Position numbers and translations under genes: made by a program. A stretch of DNA of 64,000 nucleotides, taken from the NCBI GenBank assembly GCA_963765285.1, contig CAVXVR010000009.1:124001-188000 (forward strand), read 5' to 3'. The notes under the pieces were generated by a model. That model worked only from the letters and a program-made list of their open reading frames with translations. It had not been told where the DNA came from and made no database searches. Position 1 is the first letter of the stretch. Each line of letters begins with the position of its first letter. This document shows, one piece after another, positions 16,550-25,731 of this stretch. Origin of the DNA: CAVWZH01 sp963765285 (lineage in GTDB: Bacteria; Acidobacteriota; Terriglobia; Terriglobales; Acidobacteriaceae).

Positions 16550-16569
16550 AGTCTATTAAGACTATAGAC
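16550..16569 (+). promoter_or_regulatory. overlapping palindromes upstream of the sulfate operon (candidate Rrf2 operator)
   Basis: AGTCT-ATTA-AGACT (16550-16563) is a perfect inverted repeat, and GTCTAT/ATAGAC (16551-16556 and 16564-16569) overlaps it with a 7-base spacer. The site is AT-rich in a GC-rich background and ends 31 bp before the start of the Rrf2-family gene. Rrf2 regulators bind AT-rich palindromes and usually autoregulate, so this is the best operator candidate. No experimental support. Confidence 0.5.
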
Positions 16570-16600
16570 ATTAAAGAATTTTTACGGTATTTAAAGAACT

Positions 16601-17110
16601 ATGAAGATTTCGCAGAAGGGACTCTACGCGCTGCAAGCCATGATGGTGCTGGCCCGCCGCTATAACCAGGGCGCGATCCGCATACGCGACATCGCTTACG
16701 AAGAAGATCTTCCGGAGAAGTTTCTGGAGCTGATTCTTCTCGAACTGAAGAACGCCCGGCTGGTTGAGAGTGTGCGCGGCGCGAAAGGCGGATATCAGTT
16801 GCGGCGGCCGCCGGCAGAAATTCATCTCAGCGAAATCATCCGGCTGATCGACGGGCCGCTCGCCCCGTTTGGCGATGCCGAACAATTGCGCAGCCTGATC
16901 AGCCGCGACGCGGAGCACCGGGCGCTTTATCAGGTGTTCCTCGACGTGCGGGACGCAGCGGCCAAAATCCTGGAACACACGACGCTAGCGCAGATCCTAG
17001 CCGCGCCAAGTTCCTCGAAAACCGGCAAGCGTTCGCGCAAGAGCAAAGGGCAAGAGGCAGGCGTTCTGCCCATGGTGGTCCACGGCAACGTCAACAGGGG
17101 CGAAAAATGA
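16601..17110 (+). CDS. Rrf2-family transcription regulator
   Basis: The 169 aa product has an N-terminal winged helix-turn-helix (residues 1-80; KISQKGLYALQAMMVLARRY, then RIRDIAYEEDLPEKFLELIL and the wing VRGAKGGYQLRRPPAEI). The cysteines that hold an Fe-S cluster in IscR or NsrR are absent, so it is more like CymR/CysR-type members that respond to sulfur metabolites. A basic tail (GKRSRKSKGQ) is unusual. It overlaps the sulfate-binding-protein gene by 4 bp, strong evidence that it controls sulfate uptake. A palindrome upstream suggests autoregulation. Confidence 0.9.
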   Translation: MKISQKGLYALQAMMVLARRYNQGAIRIRDIAYEEDLPEKFLELILLELKNARLVESVRGAKGGYQLRRPPAEIHLSEIIRLIDGPLAPFGDAEQLRSLISRDAEHRALYQVFLDVRDAAAKILEHTTLAQILAAPSSSKTGKRSRKSKGQEAGVLPMVVHGNVNRGEK

Positions 17111-18114
17111 CGCGGAAGGCACTGATTTTGTTGGGGCTGATTTTGGTTCTTGGTGTCTACGGCGTGGGGCAAGGCGCTAGTGTAACGATACTTAATGTTT
17201 CTTACGATCCCACGCGGGAGCTTTATCAAGATTACGATGCAGCGTTCGCCAAGTATTGGAAGGCGAAGACCGGGCAGACGGTGGAGATCCAGCAGTCGCA
17301 CGGCGGGTCGAGTAAGCAAGCGCGGGCAGTGATCGACGGCCTGCAGGCCGACGTTGTGACTCTCGCCCTGGCCTACGACATCGACGCCATTTCCCGGAAC
17401 GCCGGCTTGCTTCCAGCAGACTGGCAGAAGCGACTGCCGCAGAACAGCACTCCCTACACTTCGACCATCGTCTTCCTGGTAAGAAAAGGCAATCCCAAGA
17501 AAATTAAGGATTGGGACGATCTAGTGAAGCCGGGAGTTTCGGTGATCACGCCTAGTCCTAAGACATCCGGCGGCGCGCGCTGGAACTATCTGGCGGCTTG
17601 GGCATACGCGCTTAAGCAACCGGGTGGCAGTGACGCGAGCGCCCGCAGCTTTGTACAGAAGCTCTACAAGAATGTGCCCGTGCTGGATTCTGGTGCGCGG
17701 GGTGCGACTACTACCTTTGCGCAACGTGAGATCGGCGACGTGCTGATTGCGTGGGAGAACGAAGCCTTCCTGTCGCTCAAGGAGTTGGGTTCCGACAAAG
17801 TCGAGATTGTCGTGCCCTCACTGAGCATTTTGGCCGAACCGCCCGTGGCGGTTGTGGACAAAGTCGTGGACAAGAAGGGCACGCGGGCCGTGGCTCAGGC
17901 TTATCTCGAATATCTGTACACGCCCGAGGGACAGGAAATCTGCGCCAAGAACTACTACCGGCCACGTCTGGAAGCGGTGGCTAAGAAATATCAGTCAGTT
18001 TTCCCCAAGATCAAGCTGGTCACGATTGATGAAGTTTTCGGTGGCTGGCAAAAAGCCCAGAAGACGCATTTTGCGGATGGTGGCGTGTTCGACCAGATCT
18101 ACCAGCCAAATTAA
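17107..18114 (+). CDS. periplasmic sulfate/thiosulfate-binding protein
   Basis: The 335 aa product begins with a signal peptide (about residues 1-24; ALILLGLILVLGVYGVG). The mature part carries the family signatures LNVSYDPTRELYQDYDAAF, QSHGGSSKQARAVIDGLQAD, NPKKIKDWDDLVKPGVSVI and SGGARWNYLAAWAYAL, which line the sulfate site. It delivers sulfate to the CysT-CysW-CysA importer encoded directly downstream; cysT starts right after its stop. Length is as expected for Sbp/CysP. I cannot tell Sbp from CysP by eye. Confidence 0.95.
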   Translation: MTRKALILLGLILVLGVYGVGQGASVTILNVSYDPTRELYQDYDAAFAKYWKAKTGQTVEIQQSHGGSSKQARAVIDGLQADVVTLALAYDIDAISRNAGLLPADWQKRLPQNSTPYTSTIVFLVRKGNPKKIKDWDDLVKPGVSVITPSPKTSGGARWNYLAAWAYALKQPGGSDASARSFVQKLYKNVPVLDSGARGATTTFAQREIGDVLIAWENEAFLSLKELGSDKVEIVVPSLSILAEPPVAVVDKVVDKKGTRAVAQAYLEYLYTPEGQEICAKNYYRPRLEAVAKKYQSVFPKIKLVTIDEVFGGWQKAQKTHFADGGVFDQIYQPN

Positions 18115-19015
18115 ATGAAGGTCACTCTCAAGCAACGGAGCATTCTGCCAGGTTTTGGTTTAACCCTGGGCTTCACGCTGCTCTATTTGAGCCTGATCGT
18201 GCTCATCCCGCTGTCGGCTACTTTCCTCAAAGCATCGACCTTGACCTGGGCGCAGTTCTGGCACACCGTGTCGGCTCCGCGCGCGGTGGCTTCCTACCAG
18301 CTTAGTTTCGGAGCCTCGTTCGTCGCCGCGCTGACCAACCTGTTTTTCGGCCTCTTAGTTGCCTGGGTGCTGGTGCGTTACGAATTCCCGGGCAAGCGGC
18401 TGTTCGACTCTCTGGTCGACCTGCCTTTCGCTTTGCCCACGGCTGTTGCCGGTATCGCCCTTACGACCATCTATTCGGCTCACGGCTGGATAGGTCAGTA
18501 TCTTGCGGCCGTAGGGATCAAAGGGACTTACTCACGGCTGGGCGTGGTGATTGCGCTGACGTTTGTCGGCTTGCCCTTTGTAGTGCGAACCGTGCAGCCG
18601 GTGCTGGCAGACCTCGAAAAAGATACGGAAGAAGCCGCCGCCAGCCTGGGCGCAAGCCGCTTGCAGACTTTTATCCGCGTAATCCTGCCCGCAATCCTGC
18701 CCGCCGCAGTGACCGGCTTCACGATGGCCTTTCGCGCGCGCAGTAGGCGAATACGGCTCGGTGGTTTTTATCTCAGGGAATATGCCGATGCGGACTGAGA
18801 TCACGCCGCTGCTGATCATCACCAAGCTGGAGCAATACGACTATGCCGGGGCGACCGCGATTGCTGTGGTCATGCTGGTCTGCTCCTTCACTTTATTGCT
18901 GGCGATCAATCTGCTGCAGAAATGGACTTCCGAGCGGCAGAGAACAGGAAGATCTGTGGACTCGTCACTGCCCGAGGAAGCTCTGACGCCGGGTATGGCG
19001 TTGCAAGAGGGTTAG
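18115..19015 (+). pseudogene. cysT: sulfate ABC transporter permease CysT, single-base frameshift
   Basis: The first frame gives an N-terminal ~210 residues with transmembrane helices and the start of the permease EAA loop (EEAAASLGASRLQTFIRVIL). It then derails after VTGFTMAF. A second frame continues with VVFISGNMPMRTEITPLLI to the normal C-terminus (stop 19013-19015). Removing the C at about 18733 restores AFARAVGEYGSVVFISGN, exactly the family consensus, giving about 299 aa. It sits between the binding protein and cysW, and the rest of the operon is intact, so loss of function would disable the system. A sequence error is the simplest explanation. Confidence 0.88.
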
Positions 19016-19055
19016 TCGACCGATTTTAGAAGAGTATCCCGCGAAGAATTTATTT

Positions 19056-19967
19056 ATGGCCGCAACCGTTACATTGAACCCACCGAGCGCCTTCAGTTCT
19101 GCCGGTGGTGTTGTTGAAGCGACCACCGAGTCGGCCCTGGTGCGCTGGATCTTGATCGCCATTGCTCTGCTGTTCTTAGTCCTGTTCCTTTTCGTGCCGC
19201 TGGCGGTGGCTTTTTCCTCCGCATTGGCCAAGGGTGTGGGCGCCTATTTCGCCAGCTTCCGCGAGCCGGATGCGCTGGCCGCAATCCGGTTGACGTTACT
19301 GGCTGCTGGAATCGCCGTTCCGCTCAATCTGGTGTTTGGGGTGTGCGCGGCGTGGTCGATCGCCAAGTTCGAGTTTGTTGGCAAGAGTCTGCTGATCACG
19401 CTGATCGATCTGCCGTTTTCAGTTTCGCCGGTGGTCTCCGGGTTGATTTACGTGTTGCTGTTCGGCCTGCAGGGTCTTTTGGGCCCTTGGCTGGCGGCGC
19501 ACGATATCAAGATCATCTTTGCCGTGCCGGGAATCGTGCTCGCAACCATCTTTGTGACTTTTCCTTTCGTTGCCCGGGAACTTATTCCGCTGATCCAGGC
19601 CCAGGGCAGCGAAGAAGAGGAAGCCGCCTTGACGCTCGGCGCCAGCGGCTGGCAGACCTTCCTTCGAGTGACCCTGCCCAACGTCAAGTGGGGATTGCTG
19701 TACGGCGTAATTCTCTGCAATGCCCGGGCCATGGGCGAATTCGGCGCGGTCTCGGTCGTATCCGGGCATATTCGCGGCCTGACCAACACTATGCCGCTAC
19801 ACATCGAGATTCTCTATAACGAATACCAATTTGTTTCAGCCTTCGCCGTGGCCTCATTGTTGGCCCTGTTGGCTCTAGTGACCCTCGTGGCTAAGAGCGC
19901 GGTCGAATGGAAGGCCAAGCAGCAACAGGCTGCCCTGGCGAGAAACTGGGAAGAAGTGATCGCATGA
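19056..19967 (+). CDS. cysW: sulfate ABC transporter permease CysW
   Basis: The 303 aa inner-membrane protein has about six helices. The permease/ATPase coupling loop appears as EEEAALTLGASGWQTFLRVT (about 190-210) and the CysW hallmark as ARAMGEFGAVSVVSGHIRGL (about 228-247). It pairs with CysT to form the channel for sulfate/thiosulfate. An N-terminal extension of ~30 residues (TLNPPSAFSSAGGVVEATTE) precedes the first helix. The cysA start codon overlaps its stop (ATGA). Confidence 0.95.
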   Translation: MAATVTLNPPSAFSSAGGVVEATTESALVRWILIAIALLFLVLFLFVPLAVAFSSALAKGVGAYFASFREPDALAAIRLTLLAAGIAVPLNLVFGVCAAWSIAKFEFVGKSLLITLIDLPFSVSPVVSGLIYVLLFGLQGLLGPWLAAHDIKIIFAVPGIVLATIFVTFPFVARELIPLIQAQGSEEEEAALTLGASGWQTFLRVTLPNVKWGLLYGVILCNARAMGEFGAVSVVSGHIRGLTNTMPLHIEILYNEYQFVSAFAVASLLALLALVTLVAKSAVEWKAKQQQAALARNWEEVIA

Positions 19968-21019
19968 GCATCGAAGCCTCAAACATCGCCAAGACGTTTG
20001 GCCGTTTCACGGCGTTGAACGACGTCAGCCTGGAGATCCCAACCGGCGAACTGGTGGCGCTGTTGGGGCCCTCGGGGTCGGGCAAGACCACACTGTTGCG
20101 CATCATCGCCGGACTTGAATTCGCGGACAGGGGAAATGTCCGGTTTGACGGAAAAGACATTTCCGACCGCAGTGCCGGTGAACGGCAGGTGGGATTTGTG
20201 TTTCAGCACTACGCCTTGTTCCGCCACATGACGGTATTTGAGAACATTGCCTTCGGCTTACGAGTCAGGCCACGCCAGCAAAGGCCTTCGGCGGAGAAAA
20301 TCCGCGCTAAAGTTCATGAACTCCTCGAGCTGATTCAACTGGAGAAGCTGGCCCAAAGGCTTCCGTCGCAACTCTCGGGAGGGCAGCGCCAGCGCGTGGC
20401 CCTGGCTCGCGCGCTGGCGGTCGAACCGAGTGTCCTGTTGCTCGACGAGCCTTTCGGCGCTCTGGATGCCAAGGTTCGCCAGGAACTACGGCGTTGGCTG
20501 AGGCAGCTCCATGACGAGATTCACGTCACCAGCGTATTTGTGACTCACGATCAGGAAGAAGCGCTCGAGCTTGCGAACCGCGTGGTCGTGATGAACGAAG
20601 GCCGCATCGAGCAGGTCGGCTCGCCGGATGAGGTTTACAACCACCCCGCCACGCCTTTTGTCTACAACTTCCTGGGCAATGTGAATCTGTTTCATGGCCG
20701 GATTGACGGCGGGAAGCCCTATATCGATCAAAAGAAGACTGGACACGTGGTCTACGTGCGGCCGCACTTGCTGGAGATCGATCGCCAGCCTAACGGCGGT
20801 GGCGACGACCGTTTTCGCGCCCGGATCAAGCACATCAACTCCGCCGGGCCTTTGGTGAAGGTGGAGGCAGTTACCGAGTGGGGCGATCCGGTGCACATCG
20901 AGATTTCGCAAGAGCGTTTTCGCAGCCTGGAGCTGCGCAAGGATGAGGCTGTGTTCGTAATCCCCAAAGATGTAAGAGTGTTTCAGGCTGATTCCGGGAC
21001 ATCGGCCAAGCCGATATAG
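19964..21019 (+). CDS. cysA: sulfate/thiosulfate import ATP-binding protein CysA
   Basis: The 351 aa ATPase starts at the ATG overlapping the cysW stop. Walker A is GPSGSGKTT (residues 35-43), the Q-loop is GFVFQHYALFRHMTV, the signature is LSGGQRQRVALARAL, Walker B is VLLLDEPFGALDA and the switch is VFVTHDQEEALEL. The C-terminal TOBE/regulatory part (about 240-351) begins NFLGNVNLFHGRI, as in CysA. It energises CysT-CysW. It ends the cys set; a porin gene follows after 137 bp. Confidence 0.96.
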   Translation: MSIEASNIAKTFGRFTALNDVSLEIPTGELVALLGPSGSGKTTLLRIIAGLEFADRGNVRFDGKDISDRSAGERQVGFVFQHYALFRHMTVFENIAFGLRVRPRQQRPSAEKIRAKVHELLELIQLEKLAQRLPSQLSGGQRQRVALARALAVEPSVLLLDEPFGALDAKVRQELRRWLRQLHDEIHVTSVFVTHDQEEALELANRVVVMNEGRIEQVGSPDEVYNHPATPFVYNFLGNVNLFHGRIDGGKPYIDQKKTGHVVYVRPHLLEIDRQPNGGGDDRFRARIKHINSAGPLVKVEAVTEWGDPVHIEISQERFRSLELRKDEAVFVIPKDVRVFQADSGTSAKPI

Positions 21020-21156
21020 AACAGGTCTGCTGGGACTTTGAGGAAGATTTATTTAGGCCGTGTTTTGCGTTAAATATAAGTATGTAGATGGAGATAGTGT
21101 AGTTTCTGATCCGCTCGTCATCAAACTCGCAAGAGTTCCAAGGAGAGAAGAAAGCA

Positions 21157-22875
21157 ATGAAAGCCCTCACATGGTTCGGTATTTTTCTCGTGGCAAGCGC
21201 AGGCTGGGCGCAAACTGCTTCAGCCCCTGCCAGCCCGAAGACAACGGCCAAGAAGGCCGGCGCCAGCGCGCAGGAAGTACAGGAATTGCGTGACGCTCTG
21301 GCCGCCCAGCAGCAGCAGATGGAGCAATTGAGGGCACAGCTCCAGCAACTGGTCGATGCGGCTCAACAGGCCAATGCGGCTGCGCAGAAAGCGCAAAACA
21401 GCAGTGCCCAGGCGCAGAGTGCGGCGGTTGAAGCGCAGCAAACGGCGTCCGCGGCGCAAAGTGCTGCCACCGGGCAGACCGATACCGTAGCCAAGCTGAG
21501 CAGCGATCTGGCCGATGTGAAGACCAGTCTGACGAATTCAGCGGTCAGCACGCAGGATGAGCAGAAGCGGGTTTCCGCTCTGGAGAACCTGCTGGGCCGG
21601 TTCCGCTTCAGCGGCGATATTCGCATTCGTGGCGAGAACTTTACGCAGACCGGGGTTCCGGACCGTAACCGCGCGCGCGTTCGGGCACGCTTCGGGTTCG
21701 AGGGAGCGCTCAACCAGGATTTCACCGGCGGCATTTTCCTCGCCACCGGTTCGCTGGGTGATCCCACCACAACCAACGAAACGTTCACTAACAACTTTGA
21801 CCGCAAAACCATTGGTCTGGATCGCGCATTCATTACCTATAATCCCGTGGCGCACAACTGGCTTTCTCTTACCGGCGGCAAGTTTGCCTACCTTTGGCAG
21901 AGAACCTCAGTCACGGGCGATCCCGATTTGAATCCCGAGGGCTTCGACCAGAAACTCTCATTCAATTTGTCGACCCCCTACGTGAAGAATTTCACCATCC
22001 AGGGCATTCAGTTGCTGTACAACGAATCCGCGGGCAGCGCGGGAGCCTTGGCGGTATCGGCGCAGGACTCCTATGCGCTGGGAACTCAAATTTCCGCCAA
22101 GCTCCAAGCCGGGCCGTGGACGGCCACTCCCTCGTTCTTGACGTTGAAGTGGAACAGGCCCGACGCGATTTTGCAGTCGAGCGCCTTTGCGGTGGGAGCC
22201 ACGACCACGGGTGGAACCGTAGCCACGACGCCGCCGGTCACCGTTTCCTTCCCCGCACCGGGTGAAGGGCAAGGCTGCGCCAAGGGATTGAATTTTCCAG
22301 CCTTCGCGCCCTGCGTGTTCGCACCCAACGGCATGACCAACGCGACCACGGTCGATTCCAAGGGAGTGCCGCATTTTTATTCCGGATTCAACTACGCCGA
22401 CTTCATCCTCAACAACCAGTTCAAGACCGGTTTCGAAAAGTTGCCGATCAATCTGTTGCTCGAGTTTGAAGACAACCTGGACGCCGAAGCCCACCCGCTC
22501 GATACCAAGGGCAACGTAATTTCTTCGCTGGGAAGCCAAAACAAGGAATACGGAGTGGATTTCAGCGTCGGCCAAACCAGAAACAAGAATGACCTGCAAT
22601 TCGGATACGCCTGGCTACGGCAGGAACAAGACGCGGTGATCGCTTCCTTCGCGGAAAGCGATCAGCGGACTCCAACCAACCTGTTGCAGAACCGTGTGTA
22701 CGCGCTGTGGAAGGTGCGCGCCAATACGCTGGCCAGTTTCACCTGGTGGCATGGGCGCGTGCTCAACACCAATCTGGAGAACAATGCAGCGTTCGTCCAG
22801 AAAACGATCAAGACGGCTGGGCTAGCCGATCCCTACCTCAACCGCTTCCAGTTTGACTTGATCTACTCGTTCTGA
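21157..22875 (+). CDS. outer-membrane porin with N-terminal coiled coil
   Basis: The 572 aa product has a signal peptide (residues 1-20; WFGIFLVASAGWAQ) and a long Ala/Gln-rich coiled coil (about 40-140; AAQQQQMEQLRAQLQQLVDA). The rest is a beta-barrel with alternating aromatic strands, ending in aromatic Phe (FQFDLIYSF) as outer-membrane proteins do. The barrel start FSGDIRIRGENFTQTGVPDR resembles the putative porin family Porin_5. A strong ribosome site (AAGGAGAGAAGAAAGCA) precedes the ATG. Its place behind the sulfate importer suggests, but does not prove, that it admits sulfate or sulfonates. The coiled coil may span to peptidoglycan. Confidence 0.85.
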   Translation: MKALTWFGIFLVASAGWAQTASAPASPKTTAKKAGASAQEVQELRDALAAQQQQMEQLRAQLQQLVDAAQQANAAAQKAQNSSAQAQSAAVEAQQTASAAQSAATGQTDTVAKLSSDLADVKTSLTNSAVSTQDEQKRVSALENLLGRFRFSGDIRIRGENFTQTGVPDRNRARVRARFGFEGALNQDFTGGIFLATGSLGDPTTTNETFTNNFDRKTIGLDRAFITYNPVAHNWLSLTGGKFAYLWQRTSVTGDPDLNPEGFDQKLSFNLSTPYVKNFTIQGIQLLYNESAGSAGALAVSAQDSYALGTQISAKLQAGPWTATPSFLTLKWNRPDAILQSSAFAVGATTTGGTVATTPPVTVSFPAPGEGQGCAKGLNFPAFAPCVFAPNGMTNATTVDSKGVPHFYSGFNYADFILNNQFKTGFEKLPINLLLEFEDNLDAEAHPLDTKGNVISSLGSQNKEYGVDFSVGQTRNKNDLQFGYAWLRQEQDAVIASFAESDQRTPTNLLQNRVYALWKVRANTLASFTWWHGRVLNTNLENNAAFVQKTIKTAGLADPYLNRFQFDLIYSF

Positions 22876-23021
22876 CGTGCGCGGGGCGTCAGCAAAGTAC
22901 CGTTCCACATTCGCCAGTCCCAAAACGAAACCGCAATGCTGAATTTCTTCAATTTCCGTACGCACCGAGCTTCAAGGCTCGGTAGAATTCAGCCCTCCCC
23001 ATCTGAAAGCAGAGGGGAGAA

Positions 23022-24002
23022 GTGCGGGTCCTGGTTATCGGGGGTGCGGGATACATTGGCAGCCATGTCGCGGTTGCACTCCAGCGGCGAGGCCATGAGG
23101 TCGTTCTTTACGACAACCTTTGCACTGGACATGATCTTCTGACTGGGCGATTCGAGCTGGTAACGGGCGATGTCTCCGATGCGGCGAAGCTCGCGCCGGT
23201 GTTGCGGCAGGTTGAAGCTGTCATGCATTTCGCTGCTCACGCCTATGTGGGCGAATCGGTGGTCAATCCGCGCAAGTATTTCCAGAACAATGTGCAGTGC
23301 GGACTAGCGTTGCTGCATGCGGTTCTCGATTCGCCGGTGCGCAAACTTATTTACTCTTCCAGTTGCGCCGTCTATGGAGTGCCCGCGACGCTTCCAATCA
23401 CGGAAGATCTGCCGCTTCGACCCGTAAATCCCTACGGTGTTTCCAAGCTGCAACTGGAGCAGGCCTTGCAGGCCTACGACCGGGCCTATGGCTTACGATT
23501 CGTAGCCTTCCGCTATTTCAATGCGGCAGGCGCCGATGAAGATGGTCGAGCGGGGGAAATCCATGTTCCGGAGACACACTTGATTCCATCGGCATTTCAG
23601 GCGATTCGCGGTGAGCGTCCGGCGCTCGAAATCTATGGCGACGACTATCCGACACTTGATGGCACATGTGTTCGTGATTACATCCACGTGAGTGACCTGG
23701 CCGAAGCACATGTTCTAGGGCTGGAATATCTGGTCCATGGCAGTTCGGTGGCGATGAACCTGGGCACTGGCCGCGGTCATTCTGTGCGCGAGGTGTTGTC
23801 TGCCATCGAACGAATGACAGGTAACGTGATTCCTGCGCGGGTGGTGGCGCGCCGATCTGGAGATCCTGCAGCGCTGGTGGCCGATCCGGCCCTGGCTGAG
23901 CGGTTATTGAATTGGCGGGCGATTCGATCCCTCGAGGACATCATCGTGACCGCGTGGAGTTGGGACCAAAGTCGACGGCGCCACATCCCAATCGCCGCTT
24001 AG
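23022..24002 (+). CDS. galE: UDP-glucose 4-epimerase
   Basis: The 326 aa extended short-chain dehydrogenase starts at GTG with GAGGGGAGAA upstream. The NAD-binding motif is VIGGAGYIGSH (residues 5-15), the catalytic Ser/Tyr/Lys set appears in SSSCAVYG and NPYGVSKLQLE, and the substrate region has RYFNAAGADEDGRAGE and TCVRDYIHVSDLAEAH. It interconverts UDP-glucose and UDP-galactose for surface polysaccharides. It has no operon partner. The sequence DGTCVRDYIHV is the GalE signature. Confidence 0.95.
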   Translation: MRVLVIGGAGYIGSHVAVALQRRGHEVVLYDNLCTGHDLLTGRFELVTGDVSDAAKLAPVLRQVEAVMHFAAHAYVGESVVNPRKYFQNNVQCGLALLHAVLDSPVRKLIYSSSCAVYGVPATLPITEDLPLRPVNPYGVSKLQLEQALQAYDRAYGLRFVAFRYFNAAGADEDGRAGEIHVPETHLIPSAFQAIRGERPALEIYGDDYPTLDGTCVRDYIHVSDLAEAHVLGLEYLVHGSSVAMNLGTGRGHSVREVLSAIERMTGNVIPARVVARRSGDPAALVADPALAERLLNWRAIRSLEDIIVTAWSWDQSRRRHIPIAA

Positions 24003-24025
24003 TCAGCCCTCGCCAGGAACGGCAA

Positions 24026-24075
24026 AGCGCTACCGACCCAGCGTCAGGAGGCTGGATAGACGCTACGGTAGCGCT
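24026..24075. repeat. nested inverted repeat between convergent genes
   Basis: AGCGCTACCG (24026-24035) pairs perfectly with CGGTAGCGCT (24066-24075), and inside it AGCGTC (24040-24045) pairs with GACGCT (24059-24064). This would fold into a long hairpin with two stacked stems. There is no T-run, so it is not a standard terminator. It may be a REP-like element or a transcription barrier between galE and the decarboxylase gene. Confidence 0.6.
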
Positions 24076-24165
24076 GCCGACGAACGAGCCCTTAATCTGT
24101 GAAGAAGCGTAGATCAGAAGAAGCACCAATTCTAGTGCATTGCCGGATGCCGGGAACAAGCCTGG

Positions 24166-25602
24166 TCAACCCACTTTGGCATGCAAAATCAGCGAACTTG
24201 CGGCGTTCGTTAAAGCGGCTTCTAGCTCCTGGAGATGTTTCTCTTCGGTTAAGTAGCTGATGACCATCATGCGCAACACACTCTGACCGTTCACTACTGT
24301 CTCGGATATCCAGCGTTGGCCGTCTTGAGTGATGTCGTCCACAAGGCGGCGGTGGGCGTCTGCGATTTGGCTGGAACTGAAGCCTTTGAGCCGAAACGTC
24401 ACAATGGGAAGAGGGTGCGGGGCAGCGAGTTCAAAGTGCTCCGAGGCTTGCACCCAGGACGCGAAGCTACGCGACAGTTTCAACTGGCGATCGATCAGTT
24501 CTTCGTAGGCCTTGCGGCCGTGGACTCTCAGAGTAAGCCACAATTTGAGTGAATTCATGCGGCGGGTCCATTGCGTGCTGATGCGCGAATTGTCCGGCAG
24601 CCGCGCCCCGGCTGCTTTGGGCATGTACGGAGCTGTCACGGAAAAGGCTTGCTCCAAAGTTTCGGGATGGCAGGTCAGGATCAATCCGGCGGCAAAGGGC
24701 ACGGCCAGCCATTTGTGCGGATCGATAGTCAGAGAATCCGCCCGCTCAATGCCGCGCACCAAGTCGCGATGTTGATCGGAGAAGATGGCGGCGGCTCCGT
24801 AGGCTCCGTCCACGTGAAGCCAGAGATCGTGGCGGCGGCAGATTTCTGAAAGAGCGACCAGATCATCGACGGTTCCTGAACTGGTCGTGCCGGCGGTGGC
24901 GACCACGCAGAAGGGCTTCGCTCCCGCTGCGAGGTCTTCAGCGATCGCACTTTCCAGCTTCTGAGGATCGAGTTGAAGGTTTTGATTCACCGCCACGCGG
25001 CGAAGAGCCTTGCGCCCTATTCCGAGGAGGCCTGCCGATTTGTCGAGCGAGTGATGCGCTTCGGCGGAGGCGTATGCCACAGGCCGCGCGCCGATCGATC
25101 CGACACCTTGCTCTACGCTATCGGGAAACTTCGCAGCCAGCGCCAGTGCGAGACCGCTGAAATTGGCTTCGTTTCCGCCCGAGGTAAACGTACCGTTGAA
25201 CTCGCCAGGCCAGCCGACTCGCTCCCCGATCCAGCGAACCGTTTCGAGTTCAATTTTCGAAGCCAGTTGCGAGCGCGCCAGCGTGGCCAGTTGCGGATTT
25301 AAGGCGGCGACCAGCGCTTCCGCAAGCACTCCCATATAAGTGGGGGTGGGGTTCATCAGACCGAAATAGTTGGCAGCGGGGACGTGGAAGCCTTTGTCGA
25401 CCATCTCGCGACAAACTTCGTCGAGCACCTGAGACGCATCTTCGCCGAGTTCAGGCAGCGGGGTTTGCAGCGGACCATATGCGCGCTCGCTGGCGGGAAC
25501 CTGCACCGGTCGATCGGGCAGGGAAGAGAAGAATGCATCGATCTGGTCGATAAGGCGGTAACCCAGCTTGCGGCGGGTGGTCGAGTCGAAGTCGAAGCGC
25601 AT
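24166..25602 (-). CDS. PLP-dependent group II decarboxylase (aromatic amino-acid decarboxylase family)
   Basis: The 478 aa product uses the ATG at 25602 (MRFDFDSTTRRKLGYRL); an in-frame GTG at 25623 lacks a ribosome site. The fold-type I PLP motifs are clear: GTFTSGGNEANFSGLALAL (cofactor phosphate), SAEAHHSLDKSAGLLGIG with the His that stacks on PLP, LWLHVDGAYGAAAIF with the Asp, and the Schiff-base Lys in TIDPHKWLAVPFAAG. It decarboxylates an amino acid (tyrosine, tryptophan, glutamate and others are possible), and the substrate cannot be read from sequence. It stands alone. Confidence 0.9.
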   Translation of the reverse strand: MRFDFDSTTRRKLGYRLIDQIDAFFSSLPDRPVQVPASERAYGPLQTPLPELGEDASQVLDEVCREMVDKGFHVPAANYFGLMNPTPTYMGVLAEALVAALNPQLATLARSQLASKIELETVRWIGERVGWPGEFNGTFTSGGNEANFSGLALALAAKFPDSVEQGVGSIGARPVAYASAEAHHSLDKSAGLLGIGRKALRRVAVNQNLQLDPQKLESAIAEDLAAGAKPFCVVATAGTTSSGTVDDLVALSEICRRHDLWLHVDGAYGAAAIFSDQHRDLVRGIERADSLTIDPHKWLAVPFAAGLILTCHPETLEQAFSVTAPYMPKAAGARLPDNSRISTQWTRRMNSLKLWLTLRVHGRKAYEELIDRQLKLSRSFASWVQASEHFELAAPHPLPIVTFRLKGFSSSQIADAHRRLVDDITQDGQRWISETVVNGQSVLRMMVISYLTEEKHLQELEAALTNAASSLILHAKVG

Positions 25603-25670
25603 AGAAATTGGATTCCAGTGCACAGGAAAAAGGAGCAGAGGTCTATCCGAAGCTTGCGGTCAAAGGCTTT

Positions 25671-25695
25671 AACCACCAAGGACACGAAGGTTCAC
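25671..25695 (+). repeat. 25 bp dispersed repeat, copy 1
   Basis: The bases AACCACCAAGGACACGAAGG plus TTCAC match the reverse complement of 49926-49950 at 24 of 25 positions. Both copies lie in gaps next to 3' or 5' ends of genes. The short internal period (AAGGACACGAAGG) suggests simple-sequence origin. Confidence 0.7.
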
Positions 25696-25731
25696 GAAGG
25701 AAGAATGAGGAGCCGATATGGTTCGAAGAAT

